Source: Cinclus cinclus (lineage: Eukaryota > Chordata > Aves > Passeriformes > Cinclidae). Taken from it: a DNA stretch of 64,000 bases. Below, piece after piece: positions 11,400 through 23,100 of this stretch. Made by a program: the position numbers and the translations under genes. Position 1 is the first letter of the stretch. The number at the start of each line of letters is the position of its first letter. The notes under the pieces were generated by a model that was not told the DNA's origin, did no database searches, and saw only the letters and a program-made list of their open reading frames with translations. Where the stretch lies: contig NC_085048.1 in NCBI RefSeq assembly GCF_963662255.1, forward strand, positions 101,042,229 to 101,106,228, given 5' to 3'.

Positions 11400-14300
11400 A
11401 CCCACATTTGTATGCCCTCAGTGGTGCTGCTGCCAGCTATAAGTAGTTCCCTTTGCTGAGCTCTTTTCAGACAGAATTCACATGAGGAAGGAGGAGGAGG
11501 AACATCCCAGATATCTGATGTTTAAACTTTGTCTAAGGAATACTAGTGAGTGTTTTTATTTCTTTAAAGAAAAAAGGGGGAGTGAAGAAAAATTATTGGT
11601 GACTGGATCATATTTGTTATGAAAATGTTTGTACATTAATGGAAGTAGAAAAGTAGTCATTGTGGATAAAAGCAGCTGGTACTGCTTGGTGCCAAAGAAG
11701 TTCCAGCAAATCCTATGGAACAAAAACAGTAGGGGAGAGAAAGGGTGATTCATACCAGTGAAGAAGTTAAAATACCAAGAAAAAAGAAAGGCAACTCCCC
11801 CAAAATTTGGTTGAGGGCAGGGATGTTCCAGGGGATGCAGTGAAATACCTTAATGGTGTTCAGCTTCTGCTGGGAACTCTGACGGAATCCATTCCATGCC
11901 CATGCACTGGTGGGCTCAGTATTGGTCTCTGAAGGGGATAAGACTCTCCTTTCCCAAACTGCTTGAGCTTTATGGACATAATGCCAGACTTATTACAGGT
12001 AGCTGTGACTTGCTGTTCTCTGGGAAGAAATGTGTTGCTTTGACTCAAAGTTTCTTAAGAGTATTTTTTACAGACAGGTAAAAAGAAGGTTGAAAGTAGT
12101 GGGAGTTTTTCTGGGGGTGAGCAGGGAAGGCACTGCAGTTGGAATTGAATTTTGTCAAAAACCCTGAAGACTCAGCAAGGTATTCATAAGATTTGACAGA
12201 AGAATCCCACATAGGGTAGGTGCTGGCAAAGCCATCAGGTGCCACATCATGAGAATGTGACAAAACATGGCAGATTTCTAATGGTCTATAAAAATAGAGC
12301 CAGAGAGGCAGTGTGTGCTGGTGCCTGCATCAGTGAATTTCTTCTCCCTTAATAACGATGCCCTGAAGGCACCATTCAGCTTAGCTTCAAAATGGTTATG
12401 ATCATTAAAAGCAACAAGCTGCTTCAAAAGTATATTGGAATTTAGGATACTTGATTTCAAAACAAGAAAAGAAATTACAAGGCCGGAGCAAACAAGCTGG
12501 GATGTGCAGTTTCAGGTTGTAACTCTTCTGCCTTACGAAAGCAGCCATGATGCAGCTGTTCAAGTGCAGCCTAACATAAAGCATCAGCCAATAATGAGTA
12601 CTTTGAAAATAATGGAGTTATTACCTTGCTAGAGTTGAAAAATACGTGAGGGAAAGTTGGTTTCTGAAAGAAGTGGATTCAGAAAAAGAATTTTGAATGC
12701 ATTGTGCAATAGGGGACGTTGCACTTGCAGTACAAGTGCTTAAATAGTTTAAAAGTTTTGCATGAAATTGTTATATAAAACAGGTGAGTAAAATCAAACT
12801 CTTAGAGGAAACATAAATGTGTGGACACAAATGGCACCTTATGGAATGTTTATCTCAGAGTTAATTATTCATATATATGCATGTTTATATAAAAATATGT
12901 TCCCCACTAGAGATAATAGCCAGAAATTATAGGCTGGGTATGAGTCTCAGTTAATTGTTTGATTTTTATCACTTCTGCAATATAAATTTCTAAATTTAGT
13001 GTTTAAACAATAAGTCACTGGAATGTTCATTTTCACACAAAATGCACAAAGACTAATTAAAACCGTAACTTGCACAGAATTGTTTATATGATGTCAGTAT
13101 TCATGTTCAGGGTAGCACATAAATATTTAATTGCTGTTTTCTTGTTAATTACTATTACTACAAGGGTTTGGATCATTTGAAAAGGAGTAGCCATTTCTAC
13201 CACATCTAGTTTGAGTTCCATGTCTAATTATCAATCACAATAGTTGTGTAGCAGCATTTTTTACAAATGCGACAATGTATTTTAAAGTAAATGAGAATAA
13301 TTAATTCTGATAGATATGTGAAACAATTCTTAGACTTCATAATGAGAGATGATGAAAGTTTGTTTTGGAGTTGATGAATTGAGTAAGTAGTGATCAGTCA
13401 GACCTGTTGCCTGCCCTGTCTGTAGGGTACCAGGATCACCAGCAGTTGATTGCTCCTGTGAGAGCATGGACTGACAATCTCAACTGAGGCATTTTGATAA
13501 CACTTGGTGTTGTCAAATGCAGTAGCTAATTTGTATTGTGGTGTCTGCTACTACCCTAAATTAATACATTTTCTGAAGTCAGTTTCTTACCTTCAAGTGT
13601 GCACGATAGTCACATGTGATGCTGCTCCTGCAGCACTGCTTTTGCATCTTTACATGGGAAATATTACCCCTAGTACTACCAGAAACTAAAGAAAAATCAG
13701 TTATCTTATGAGCTAAAACATGATTTTTATAAAAATTATTCCAGAAACCTGTGATACTTTACCTTTCTCAGCAGTTTTGTCTGAATTACTGTTTGTCTCT
13801 TACACCCTCCTGCATAGTAGCACCTGGAGTTTATTCTCATTTGATGTATTCTAGATTCTTAAACATGTTAGAGATGTTGTATTTGTTTATGCTTTTAGTT
13901 TTCAAATGTTTCAGAGCTTGCATATATATAGTCAGCTTGTTCTAGAAACATTTCAAGCTAGCCAGTCAACAGTTTGTGGTGTGCAAGAGACTAGTAAAAT
14001 CAAGGTGTAATGGTTAATATAAAATAACTTGTTTTCTGAGAAGAAGAAGAAATTGTAGAGATTATTTGGGGTTTTCCCTTTTGCTTCCATAGTCACTAAG
14101 CTTGGATTGAGCTTTAGATAGCCAGACCTGAAATGCATTTATTCTCATGATACTCTATATGAAAACTTAGTGAAAATTTTGTAAAATCTGGATCTTGATT
14201 AGATGACAAAACTTTTAGTAGTGATCTAGGCTAAATTGTTTGAACATATTCTCTATTCGCTTGAGGGAAAAATCCCTCAAGCATGAAGAATAGTATTCTT

Positions 14301-14673
14301 TTCCAGTTTCATTGTGTCACAGAAAAAAAGGAAACAAGAGAAGGTATTTTGTACTTTTTATAGCACAAGAGGGTCACCATATTATTTTTTTTTTACTCTG
14401 CTTTTCATCCCTTTAATGGGCACTAACCACGAGTAATAGACTGAACATTTATCTTCAGTATAAACTCAATACCATGTCCATGCATTTCTGCAAGAGTGAA
14501 AACAATTCTTATTCTTTGTGGTGTAAAAGGCCCATGTTTTTTTCTCTGGAGTGTCTATGCAGATGTGCATTGATGTAAATATATTCTTATACCCAGATGT
14601 CAGGGTACATATTTTCCTCTGTGTCTTTAAATGCCATGTTTACATGTTTCCTTCTTTTTCTTTGTGTTATTAA

Positions 14674-14699
14674 TTTTTATTTATTTATTTATTTATTTT
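14674..14699. repeat. (ATTT)n microsatellite
   Basis: About six tandem copies of a TTTA/ATTT tetranucleotide, directly followed by a C-rich unique sequence. Confidence 0.85.
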
Positions 14700-16306
14700 C
14701 CCACCTGACTGCTGGCTGGGACAGAGGTGTCTGTGCCGTGGCAGGTTCCTGCTTTGTAAGACAGGCAAAGTGTTAACCAGGTCTCTGTAATCCCCACCAA
14801 CTCCATTTACTGCCAAACATACAATTTAAATACAATACAAACATAGAATAGCTTTAATCTCTGCCTCTGAAGTTAGCAAGCTGAAAGTTAATGAAGGAAG
14901 AAATGATCACAGGAGTCCCTTTCCCTAGGAAAAAAGATTACATTGGCAACAATTTTGCCTGTGGTATGATATAATGCTTTCCTATCAGTCAGAAATGTAG
15001 TCATTTGTTATTGTTTTATAAAGTATTATAGCTCACTCAGGCACAAATGTTATGTACTGCCTTGAATTGAGTTCATGGATCACTGTACTATTCAAAAACT
15101 CTTTCTCTGCTCTTTTTGACCCCAGTTGCAGCTGAACTTCTGAATGTGAAGGCTTATTGCGGTTCGGACTGATACTGATTTCTACTGCTCTTGTGAGGTG
15201 TATCTGCTTCCAAACTGAGTAAAACAAAGAAGGTTTTTTGCTTAGGCTTGACTAATCTCTTAATACAACCATTCTCAAGACCATGATGAAAACCAGCTAT
15301 TTTTGTCTCTGAGGTGCCTTGGCCAATATCTTCCCTTTTTTACTTTAGAGAAACTTTGGAGGATGAGGTTCAAAGACTGCCAGTACCTTGAGTTGTAGAA
15401 AATGCAAAAATAGTATGGATTTCATATTGTACTTCTTAAAAGCTAAATTATATTATTGCTAACAGTTGTTAATTTGAGAACATAGTTGCTGTTTGTGCAA
15501 GCAATTTCTGGAAGAAAAATTGGCATGGTTGCAAATGTCTAACAAAATGAGTATTATGAAAAATCTGCTGAATACTTGATTGTGTATGTGTGTTTTGCAA
15601 GAAGATGAGATTTAAAAAAAATCTTAATGTTGGGAAGTTCATGGTCTATCCGCTTGGTTTCCAGGCTCTTTCATTCATACATTTTGTCGTTCATCAGAAT
15701 TTCTCATTTCTCTCAAATGTTCTATAATTCCTAAAGGAATAAGGGATACTGTCCTGGGTCACATTCCTGTTCATGCATAAGAATTTTAATTTCCCTGCAA
15801 ATGTTCGTCATTTATTTATCAGATCTTTTCTCTTTCCATTTAGGAAAATATCTGAAACTTACTATAGCAGATTGTTTTTTCTTATGCCATGAAATTTCAC
15901 AGAATCTTCTTTCCTTGGATGCTTCTGAGGAAGTTCTCTGTGTTTTTTCAGTAACTGGCAATTTTTATATCTCAAGACCCTGTATCCCTCAGTCTTACTT
16001 GGATTTCGCAGTCACACCAACGTATTTCTCAAGGTAGTTAAAGAATGATTTCTTTGTTTCTTTTTTACTTTAGAGTTAGTTTATTCTTGAGGGAACAAGG
16101 AGAAGAAACAAAGTGGAAGAGAATTGATAGCATTACACAAGCCCCTGAATATAAAACAGCTGCAATGTGTTCATATGTTAGGGGAACTTGTGACTTTATG
16201 AATTAACTGCTTTACCTAACTGCTGAAGCTGACTTTTATTACCTGTGAGAAGTACTGACTAAGACTATTAAAAATCTGAGATTTTGTGTTTGCAATACTG
16301 TGAAAT

Positions 16307-16363
16307 AGGTGGTTATAAATAAGATTGGTGGTTATGAATATGATTGGTGGTTATGAATAAGCT
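16307..16363. repeat. three-copy 19-bp tandem repeat
   Basis: Three consecutive 19-bp units: AGGTGGTTATAAATAAGAT (16307-16325), TGGTGGTTATGAATATGAT (16326-16344) and TGGTGGTTATGAATAAGCT (16345-16363). The units differ at two to four positions each, so this is a diverged minisatellite. Confidence 0.9.
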
Positions 16364-18031
16364 TATGAATTTATCTCTCTTTATTTCCCCTTCTGGGGCA
16401 TTCAAAGATGGCATGTCTAATTTCTCTGGGTAGCTTTGTTAGGTATCTCAGGGAACCAATCACTTCTTTTGTTGGCTGTGTGTAATGTGTATAATACCTA
16501 GTTTATAGAAATGTGCTTGTCAGTTTAGCAGAAATGACTCCACGATCTTCAATTTTATTCCTTCCCATCTGTTAACCTGGCTTCTTTGTTCACCAGGCTA
16601 CATATAGGAAATACAACTGTAACAAGCCAGAAAACTGGTAGGGATCTAAGTCTGCGTTGAATCAAAGTATTCTAATTCTATTGCTGCTCAGGGAATTGAA
16701 GTCTAAATCCTGGTATTCCTGATTGATCAGTGCAAGGGCATTGATCCAGAAGCCTCGAGTGCAGCAGCAGGAAGGCGATGCAGCAGCAGGAAAGCGAGTC
16801 CGTTCGTCTCTGCCAGCGCTTCTCTGACATATGGTGGGACATATGGCTCTAGCAGGGCTGGGTGTGTGGGCTGGGGATAGGTAATGAGCTCTGGATGGGC
16901 AAGGTGGGATCAAACCTCACCTCTGATGGCTTTCTCTTACCCTACACCATCACAAGGAGGGCTTCTTGTCTTGAATTCATCAGTTGCCCTGTTTTTTGGC
17001 AAGTGAAGAGAGACGATTGCATAAAGGCGGCTGAGACCATCTCTGAGCTGATGCTGCAGGCTGCCTCTGCTGCCAGGAAGCTCACAGGGTACTCTGCCCC
17101 CAGGTAGCAGAAAAAATTATTTTAACTGTTTTAAATGGACTTTATCCTATTTTTAAATACCCTTCAATTTCATGTGTTTTTTTCAGCCTTTCCACAGAGG
17201 GTGCTGCTTTGTAAACCTGGATTTCTGCTCATCTTTACCTTTCCCATTCCATTCTGGAGAGTCCCAGCCTTCCTAGTCTCATGCTAATGTGAATGCATGA
17301 ATGTATGTTTTTAGCTGTGTAGTTTTTAAATTGTAGCTTGCTGTGTAAGGTACAGTACTTGAGCAGCATTTCCAGTGAGGATTTGCTGGGAAATAAGCAG
17401 GAATCAGACCAAACCTTGTTCGCCTAAGAGAATAAATGTCACTGCAGAACTGTACTTTATGGATTTGTAAAGAATTAAAAAATGCTTTTAATGAAAGTGC
17501 TCAAGAGATTTCAGATGATGAAAACATAATGTAAGAATGAGGCTAAGCCACTGTGTATTTGTGTTTCTTGAGTTATTCTCAAAAATATCTTCTGTGGCAC
17601 TAGAGTTCTTGAAAAAGAAGAAACCAAACCCTAAAATTAAGGGAAATGGTTTGGTTTGGCGTTAAACCATCTGACGTCTCCTTTATTTTCCCCAGCCCAA
17701 CTTTGCCATCCAAGCGTTGCGTTCCTCAGATATTGTTGGGTTATTCTGTGCACAGGAAAAGCTGTGAAGCTTTTATGGACATTTTCCTACTGTCTGCTGA
17801 AGGCAGACAACCTGTGTGAATGTGTCTTTGATTCACACCAGTTGCCTAGCTGGGGTTGAAGTGATTAGTTCTCTTTCAGTGTGAAGCATTCCTGCCTTTT
17901 GGACATGTTTACATCCATATCACAACTAGTTTTTTTTTTTTGAGAATTGCATGGTTTTTTCCTTGTCTTGTAAGATGACTCTTACATCCAGTATATTCCA
18001 ATACCTTGATGGCTGGTGACTGTGTCTGAAT

Positions 18032-18167
18032 AGGCTGCATGAAGAGAGCTGGCAGGCCACTGGCACAGGGGTTTTGGCTGTTCCAAGCAAAGTTCATGTG
18101 TCACCCAAGTCACATCTTCTCAACTTCTAGAAGTGTTTTGGAGCTGTGACTCTGGTCTTAGGAGCTA
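18032..18167 (+). repeat. 136-bp direct repeat, left copy, flanking the ERVL remnant
   Basis: This host segment begins AGGCTGCATGAAGAGAGCTG and ends CTTAGGAGCTA. It recurs at 20033-20168 with the same length and only three substitutions by eye (about 2 percent). Immediately after it the sequence changes to retroviral pol. It is far longer than the 4-6 bp duplication an integrase makes. It supplies the first ATG of the open frame that runs into pol. Confidence 0.95.
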
Positions 18168-19156
18168 ACTGGCAACGTAGGGGAAAACCAATCTGGGCTG
18201 CTGATGAGTGGAAAGACATTGCCAGTCGGGTAGAGAAGCTACCCGTAAAGGTCCGTCATGTAGATGCCCATGTCCCCAAGAGTCGGGCTAATGAGGAGCA
18301 CCAACACAATGAGCAAGTAGATCAGGCTGCAAGGATAGAGGTGTCACAGATAGACTTAGACTGGCAACACAAGGGAGAATTGTTCCTGGCTCGATGGGCC
18401 CACGATGCCTCAGGTCACCAAGGCAGAGATGCTACCTATAAGTGGGCACGAGACCGAGGGGTGGATCTCACCATGGACAGTATTTCCCAGGTTATCCATG
18501 ACTGTGAGACGTGTGCTGCCATCAAGCAAGCCAAGCGAGTGAAGCCCCTCTGGTATGGGGGGCGGTGGTCCAAATATAAGTATGGGGAGGCCTGGCAGAT
18601 TGACTACATCACACTGCCTCAGACACACCAAGGCAAGCGCTACGTGCTGACCATGGTGGAAGCCACCACTGGATGGTTGGAGACCTACCCTGTGCCTCAT
18701 GCCACTGCCCGCAACACCATCCTGGGCCTGGAAAAACAAGTCCTTTGGAGACATGGTACCCCTGAGAGAATTGAGTCAGACAATGGGACTCATTTCAAGA
18801 ACAGCCTCATAAACACCTGGGCCAGAGAACACGGCATCGAGTGGGTGTACCACATTCCTTATCACGCACCAGCGGCTGGGAAAGTGGAACGGTGCAATGG
18901 GCTGCTTAAAACCACCTTGAAGGCACTGGGTGGGGGGACTTTCAAGACCTGGGAGATTAATCTACCAAAGGCCACATGGTTAGTGAACACCCGAGGTTCC
19001 ACTAATCGAGCAGGCCCTGCCCAGTCTGAGCCCTTGAGAACACCAGATGGGGACAAGGTTCCAGTGGTGCACATGAGAGGTATGCTAGGAAAAACTGTTT
19101 GGGTGAACCCTGCCTCCAGCAAAGACAATCCAGTTCATGGGGTGGTCTTTACTTGA
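18168..19156 (+). pseudogene. pol: ERVL pol 3' fragment: RNase H C-terminus and intact integrase frame
   Basis: In life this region encodes the end of RNase H and the integrase, which inserts viral DNA into host chromosomes. The frame is open from an ATG at 18146, in host flank, to a TGA at 19154-19156 (336 codons); the first seven residues come from the host repeat. Using that numbering, an RNase H end motif with Asp59 is followed by the integrase zinc-binding HHCC motif (His86, His91, Cys120, Cys123). The catalytic core follows with Asp153, Asp212 and Glu248. The last two are separated by exactly 35 residues, as in retroviral integrases. A basic, Trp-containing C-terminal domain follows. 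No stop or frameshift is present, suggesting a young insertion. It lacks a viral promoter and upstream pol, so I call it a broken gene; expression is unknown. Confidence 0.9.
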
Positions 19157-19342
19157 GGGCCAGGTTGTACCTGGTGGGTGATGCAAAGGGATGGAGAGAC
19201 CTGATGCATACCTCAAGGAGACCTTGTTTTAGGGTGAACTACCTACAATACTGTGCCTGTATCTGTAACTGTATGGATGTCTATAATTTGAAGATTTTAA
19301 TTTGATGTAGCATGATGGTAGGGGAAAATTCGGGGTGGATAA
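19157..19342 (+). other. ERVL 3' untranslated region with polypurine tract
   Basis: This non-coding stretch lies between the pol stop and the 3' LTR. The purine-rich run AGGGGAAAATTCGGGGTGGA (from 19319) lies just before the LTR start and is the likely primer for plus-strand DNA synthesis. No env or dUTPase frame is present. Confidence 0.7.
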
Positions 19343-20032
19343 TGTTGGGGGTTGGTTCTTTCCCTTTTCCCTCTGTGGAATTTTCCCCATTGTCATGCTA
19401 AGATACCTGTTGACTGGGCCCTGGTGACAAGGGGGAGGGGAGGGGAGAGGGAAACCCCGCGGGATTCAAACAGCCAGAAGAGGAAGCGGAAGGCTGGGCC
19501 TCGGCCCATTCCCCCTGCGGAGTTCGGACGAGAAGGACGATCGCCGCCTCCTGCCTCTGCCCCATCCCAGCGTTGGGAAACCACTATCGGACCCTGCCCT
19601 GCTGTCTTCTCGCTGTGAACTACCACCATCCAGCACTCTACTGAGCATCAGGACCAGCACCATGAGCGGAGAGCTCTCTCCATCTCTCTCTCCCCCTGGG
19701 ACAGCGCTGCCATCACCCCCAGCCCTCCTGCAGCGCTGCGGGACCTGCCCGCCCCCGGCACCGGGAACTGCAGCTCAGGGAAAAGGTGCCTGCAGCCAGA
19801 AAGGGACTGGGACTGAGTTACTGTTCTGTTTGTGGCTGATTTCATAGCTGCTGTTGTTCTTGTTTGTCTTGTTAGATATACTAGTAAAGAACTGTTATTC
19901 CTACCCCCATATCTTTGCCTGAGAGCTCTCTTAATTTCAAAATCGTAATAATCAGAAGAATCAGATTTTTTTTTCAGTCCAAAGGGAAGCTTCTGCTTTC
20001 CTTAGCAAACACCTGTCTTTCAAACCAGGACA
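19343..20032 (+). repeat. ERVL-type 3' LTR
   Basis: The LTR starts TGTTGGGGGTTGG after the polypurine tract and ends CTTTCAAACCAGGACA, so it has the TG...CA termini. It is about 690 bp. The middle (about 19437-19790) is rich in G+C and CpG, unlike the surrounding DNA, and could hold promoter elements. An AGTAAA possible poly(A) signal lies near 19884. With only one LTR in place, age cannot be obtained by LTR-LTR comparison. Confidence 0.85.
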
Positions 20033-20168
20033 AGGCTGCATGAAGAGAGCTGGCAGGCCACTGGCACAGGGGTTTTGGCTGTTCCAAGCCAAGTTCATGT
20101 GTCACCCAAGTCACATTTTCTCAACTTCTAGAAGTGTTTTGGAGCCGTGACTCTGGTCTTAGGAGCTA
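20033..20168 (+). repeat. 136-bp direct repeat, right copy, flanking the ERVL remnant
   Basis: This copy begins at the base after the LTR terminal CA and is colinear with 18032-18167, without indels and with three substitutions. After it the sequence continues into unique host DNA (CCATTGTAGCAC). The pre-insertion locus therefore had one copy between the left flank ending CTGAAT and this right flank. Confidence 0.95.
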
Positions 20169-23100
20169 CCATTGTAGCACAGTAGTTTTTACAATAATGT
20201 TTTATCTGAACAGATTAACAAGCATACTTCTAAATTTTGTTTTCAACCCTTGTTTTTGTGCGCTTTTTCTATCTTAAACCACCTTCTATTTGTCTCTACT
20301 TCCACTCTCTTGCTGTGTGCTTATTTCTCCTTCATGGTCTTTTTCTCAGTCAATGACTTTCTCAACTTTCCTGCCTTCCAAGGTGTTGTAATCACACTTT
20401 CATCTCTGTTTCCTAATAATCTGGCAATTTATATTTCACCTTCTTCAACTTTCCCAGAATATGCTTGCTAAGCCTCTTTCCATGGCCTGTGCTCCTTTCA
20501 CTGTTCACCAGTCTTGGATGCACTTACATCCTCTCATGTATATCGACAGTCCAAATCCTCTTGTTTTGTTCTGGTTCCCTGCTGTTCCACCTTACTTCCC
20601 TTCAGTCTCACTCAGGAGCTCTGCTAGAACTCACATAGAAAGCCAATCCTTCTCCAGTATCTTCCCAAGAAAAGTGGGCAAGAGCAGAAACTGAATCCAA
20701 TCTCTCCAGGAACCTCTGCAACTGTGGACTTTTTAAGAAGGTGTCACTTTTGGCCCAAATAGCGGACCTTGCCCTGTACCTTACTTAGTCTTCAGGTGAA
20801 GCTTTTTCCAAACATGCTTGGAGTAGGAAAATGTAATACACTTTCCAAGAAAGACTTAATTTACATAATGGGATATGAAGATAGGGTCTAGATGAATTGC
20901 ATAAAAGCGTAACAAAAACTTGAGGAGAAAATGCCCACTACTTTTTTTTAATCCCTTATTCTAAGACAGGATATAAATTACTCATAGACACAGATAAATT
21001 TTATGTATTCTGAGTAATCACGTACACTGAGTAATCAAGTTCTAACATTGGGGTTTTTTTCACTTCTTTACTCTCCTTTTGGTGTTCCATCATAAAGATT
21101 CATTCATGAAAATCAGCCACTCATTTCAGGAGACAGTGACATGAGGAACAGATGAGGTTGTATGAGGCCAAAACTCTATTAACATTATTTTTCTGAAAAA
21201 CCTATTAAAGGGAAGTTTAGATACATTTAGAGCTTGCCATTAATGTCCAATTTTTGTTTTTTGTGGATTTTTTGTTTGTTTCTTGTTTTGTTTTTTAAAC
21301 AAGCTTGTGGGCACAATGGTTTTTAGATGTAGTTTTAGGGTCTTGCTGCCAGACAGAGCTTAAAGGTGGGTCTGCAATGACTTCAGTGAATGTTAGAAGG
21401 CTTTGAAATGGGGGGGGGGGGAGGGGGTAGGGAAGGGCAGCTTTTATTATACTATAAACTAGAATAATTGACTGTTTAGACAGAAGTCAAATTATATGGG
21501 AAGGTGTAAAAAATTAAGAGGTTCATGTAGAAGTTGTTCCTTGACTGTTGTGTCTTGATGAACAGATTCATTCTCCCAGCCTTGATTTTAGTTGTCCACT
21601 GACCCTGGTGGCAAGGCCTTACCTTGAGCTCCAGTGTTTCCCTTGTTTAGTGTTCTGGTTTTTAATAAGGATGTGGGAAGGGATTTCCAGGCCTGTCTAA
21701 GATTGGCTGTAGTGGCATCTGTGCAGTGAACGTGCAGTAGTAAATTCTCCTAGAGTGCTTTTAGCCTCCTGTGATGGGTAGCTCAGAGACTGCCTGAATA
21801 AGGGGCTTAACCTGTAGGGTCTCAGCTGCAGGTCCTTGACTTACGCAGTAAGAAGGTCTCTAGTGCTGTGTGCTGGAAACTGAACTTGAGCACATCCCTG
21901 TTTTATCTCCTCCCACAGCAACAGGTGATGAACACCATGGCTTTATACTGTGGGGGTTTCACCAATGGTGCTTCTTTGGCCTTGAACCTGGCCACATCCT
22001 CTGTATTTCAGTCTCCAAGCCCATCTTTTAGCCAGTTGGTTATCCTGAGAAAAGACCAGATGTTAGTAGATGTATCTAATGGTATTCCTTTGGAGGTTGG
22101 TTTATTTTTTTCTGAGAAATCTTTCTTTGCTCAGCTCTTAAGCTTTTGAAAGGTGCTTTGTTTTCAGTGTGCAGATAACATGACTTGATTGGGAAATACA
22201 GATATGTTGAAGGACTGAACATTGAGGAAACTTAATATATTGAGACAGCAAGAAATGAGAATGGAAGCTTTTGTGTTTTCCTCAACTTGGTTTTCTATTT
22301 CAGTAGTAAAATGAGAAAACAAAGTAGGATGACAGCACTGGGAAATATGAAAACTAATTGATGAAATTATAATTATTTCTGTAAATAATGCTTTCTATTT
22401 ATAGTTCCAAATGGGAAAGGCATCTGGTGTCACAGCAGCAATAAAAACGATATAAATCTAATAGGAAATTACAAAACTTATCTGAGACTTGATTCCCTCT
22501 CTGTCAAATTTAGGCTGCTGCATGTATTTGCATAGGAGTATTTTATTCTTATTAAAATAATTGTGTGTTTAGCCATTTTCTTCTTGGTGAAGTGGCTGCC
22601 TTAAAGGCAGCTTTGCAATTGCAGATCAGTAGTGACTGTGTTCAGAAAGAATAATCTATTGTGTTGCATTTACTGGAGCAACAATACTGTAATGTGTCAT
22701 TTTGTCCAAAGCAGTCTGAGAAGTGCTTCATTATAGAATTGGTGAATTCAAAGGATAGCTGTAGTGCTGACTAAAGAGTTCATTACATTAACATAATTTT
22801 AAGCTCTATCAAAAGGATTTTAGTGTATATTTAAATCTTAAAATACTAGGGAAGAGAAATGTATTTTTCTGGTTAAATTTCTATTTATTTTTGAAAATAT
22901 GGAGAGAATAACTCTGCTTTTCATATGGCAAATACATAATATTCTTTATAAATACAAATACAGCCTTTCCTATTCTGAAATGGTCTCATTGACTTTGGCA
23001 CTTTACCTGCATGTTTTAAACTTCAGTGTACCTGGACAGAAGAGTTTATGTTTTCAGTGAAAATTATACATTTTGAAAGGACAACAGGTAGCATCCTAAT

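Larger units (their letters stand above)
8993..18031. other. non-coding sequence, about 9 kb, presumed intronic
   Basis: No confirmed gene. It contains a T-rich tract (11331-11399), an ATTT microsatellite (14674-14699) and a three-copy 19-bp tandem repeat (16307-16363). A frame at 16862-17107 (+) ends with an exon-like segment but cannot be assigned. The only other structure I see is short local duplications near 16761-16798 and 16827-16848. Confidence 0.45.
18168..20032 (+). mobile_element. 5'-truncated ERVL-type endogenous retrovirus (pol end plus 3' LTR)
   Basis: The element consists of the last third of pol (18168-19156), a 186-bp 3' untranslated stretch with a purine-rich tract near 19316-19340, and one LTR ending in CA at 20032. 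The 5' LTR, gag, protease and most of reverse transcriptase are missing. There is no envelope gene between pol and the LTR, as is usual in class III (ERV-L) elements. The pol and LTR resemble ERVL families known from songbirds; this assignment is from memory of the families and was not searched. The element cannot replicate. The 5' junction is internal to the RNase H region and abuts the left 136-bp host repeat. Confidence 0.88.

Noticed and set aside
11116..11446. Poly-Lys and poly-Phe open frames on both strands
   Set aside because: Produced by the T-rich tract; low-complexity artefact.
18410..18754. 114-codon minus-strand frame within the pol fragment
   Set aside because: Antisense shadow of the integrase frame, with no family resemblance.
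19352..19629. Open frames on both strands inside the ERVL LTR
   Set aside because: They arise from the G+C-rich non-coding LTR core. LTRs of this family carry no gene here.
18032..20168. 136-bp repeats as inverted or terminal repeats of a DNA transposon
   Set aside because: The copies are direct, not inverted, and lie outside the TG...CA end of the LTR, so they are duplicated host flank.
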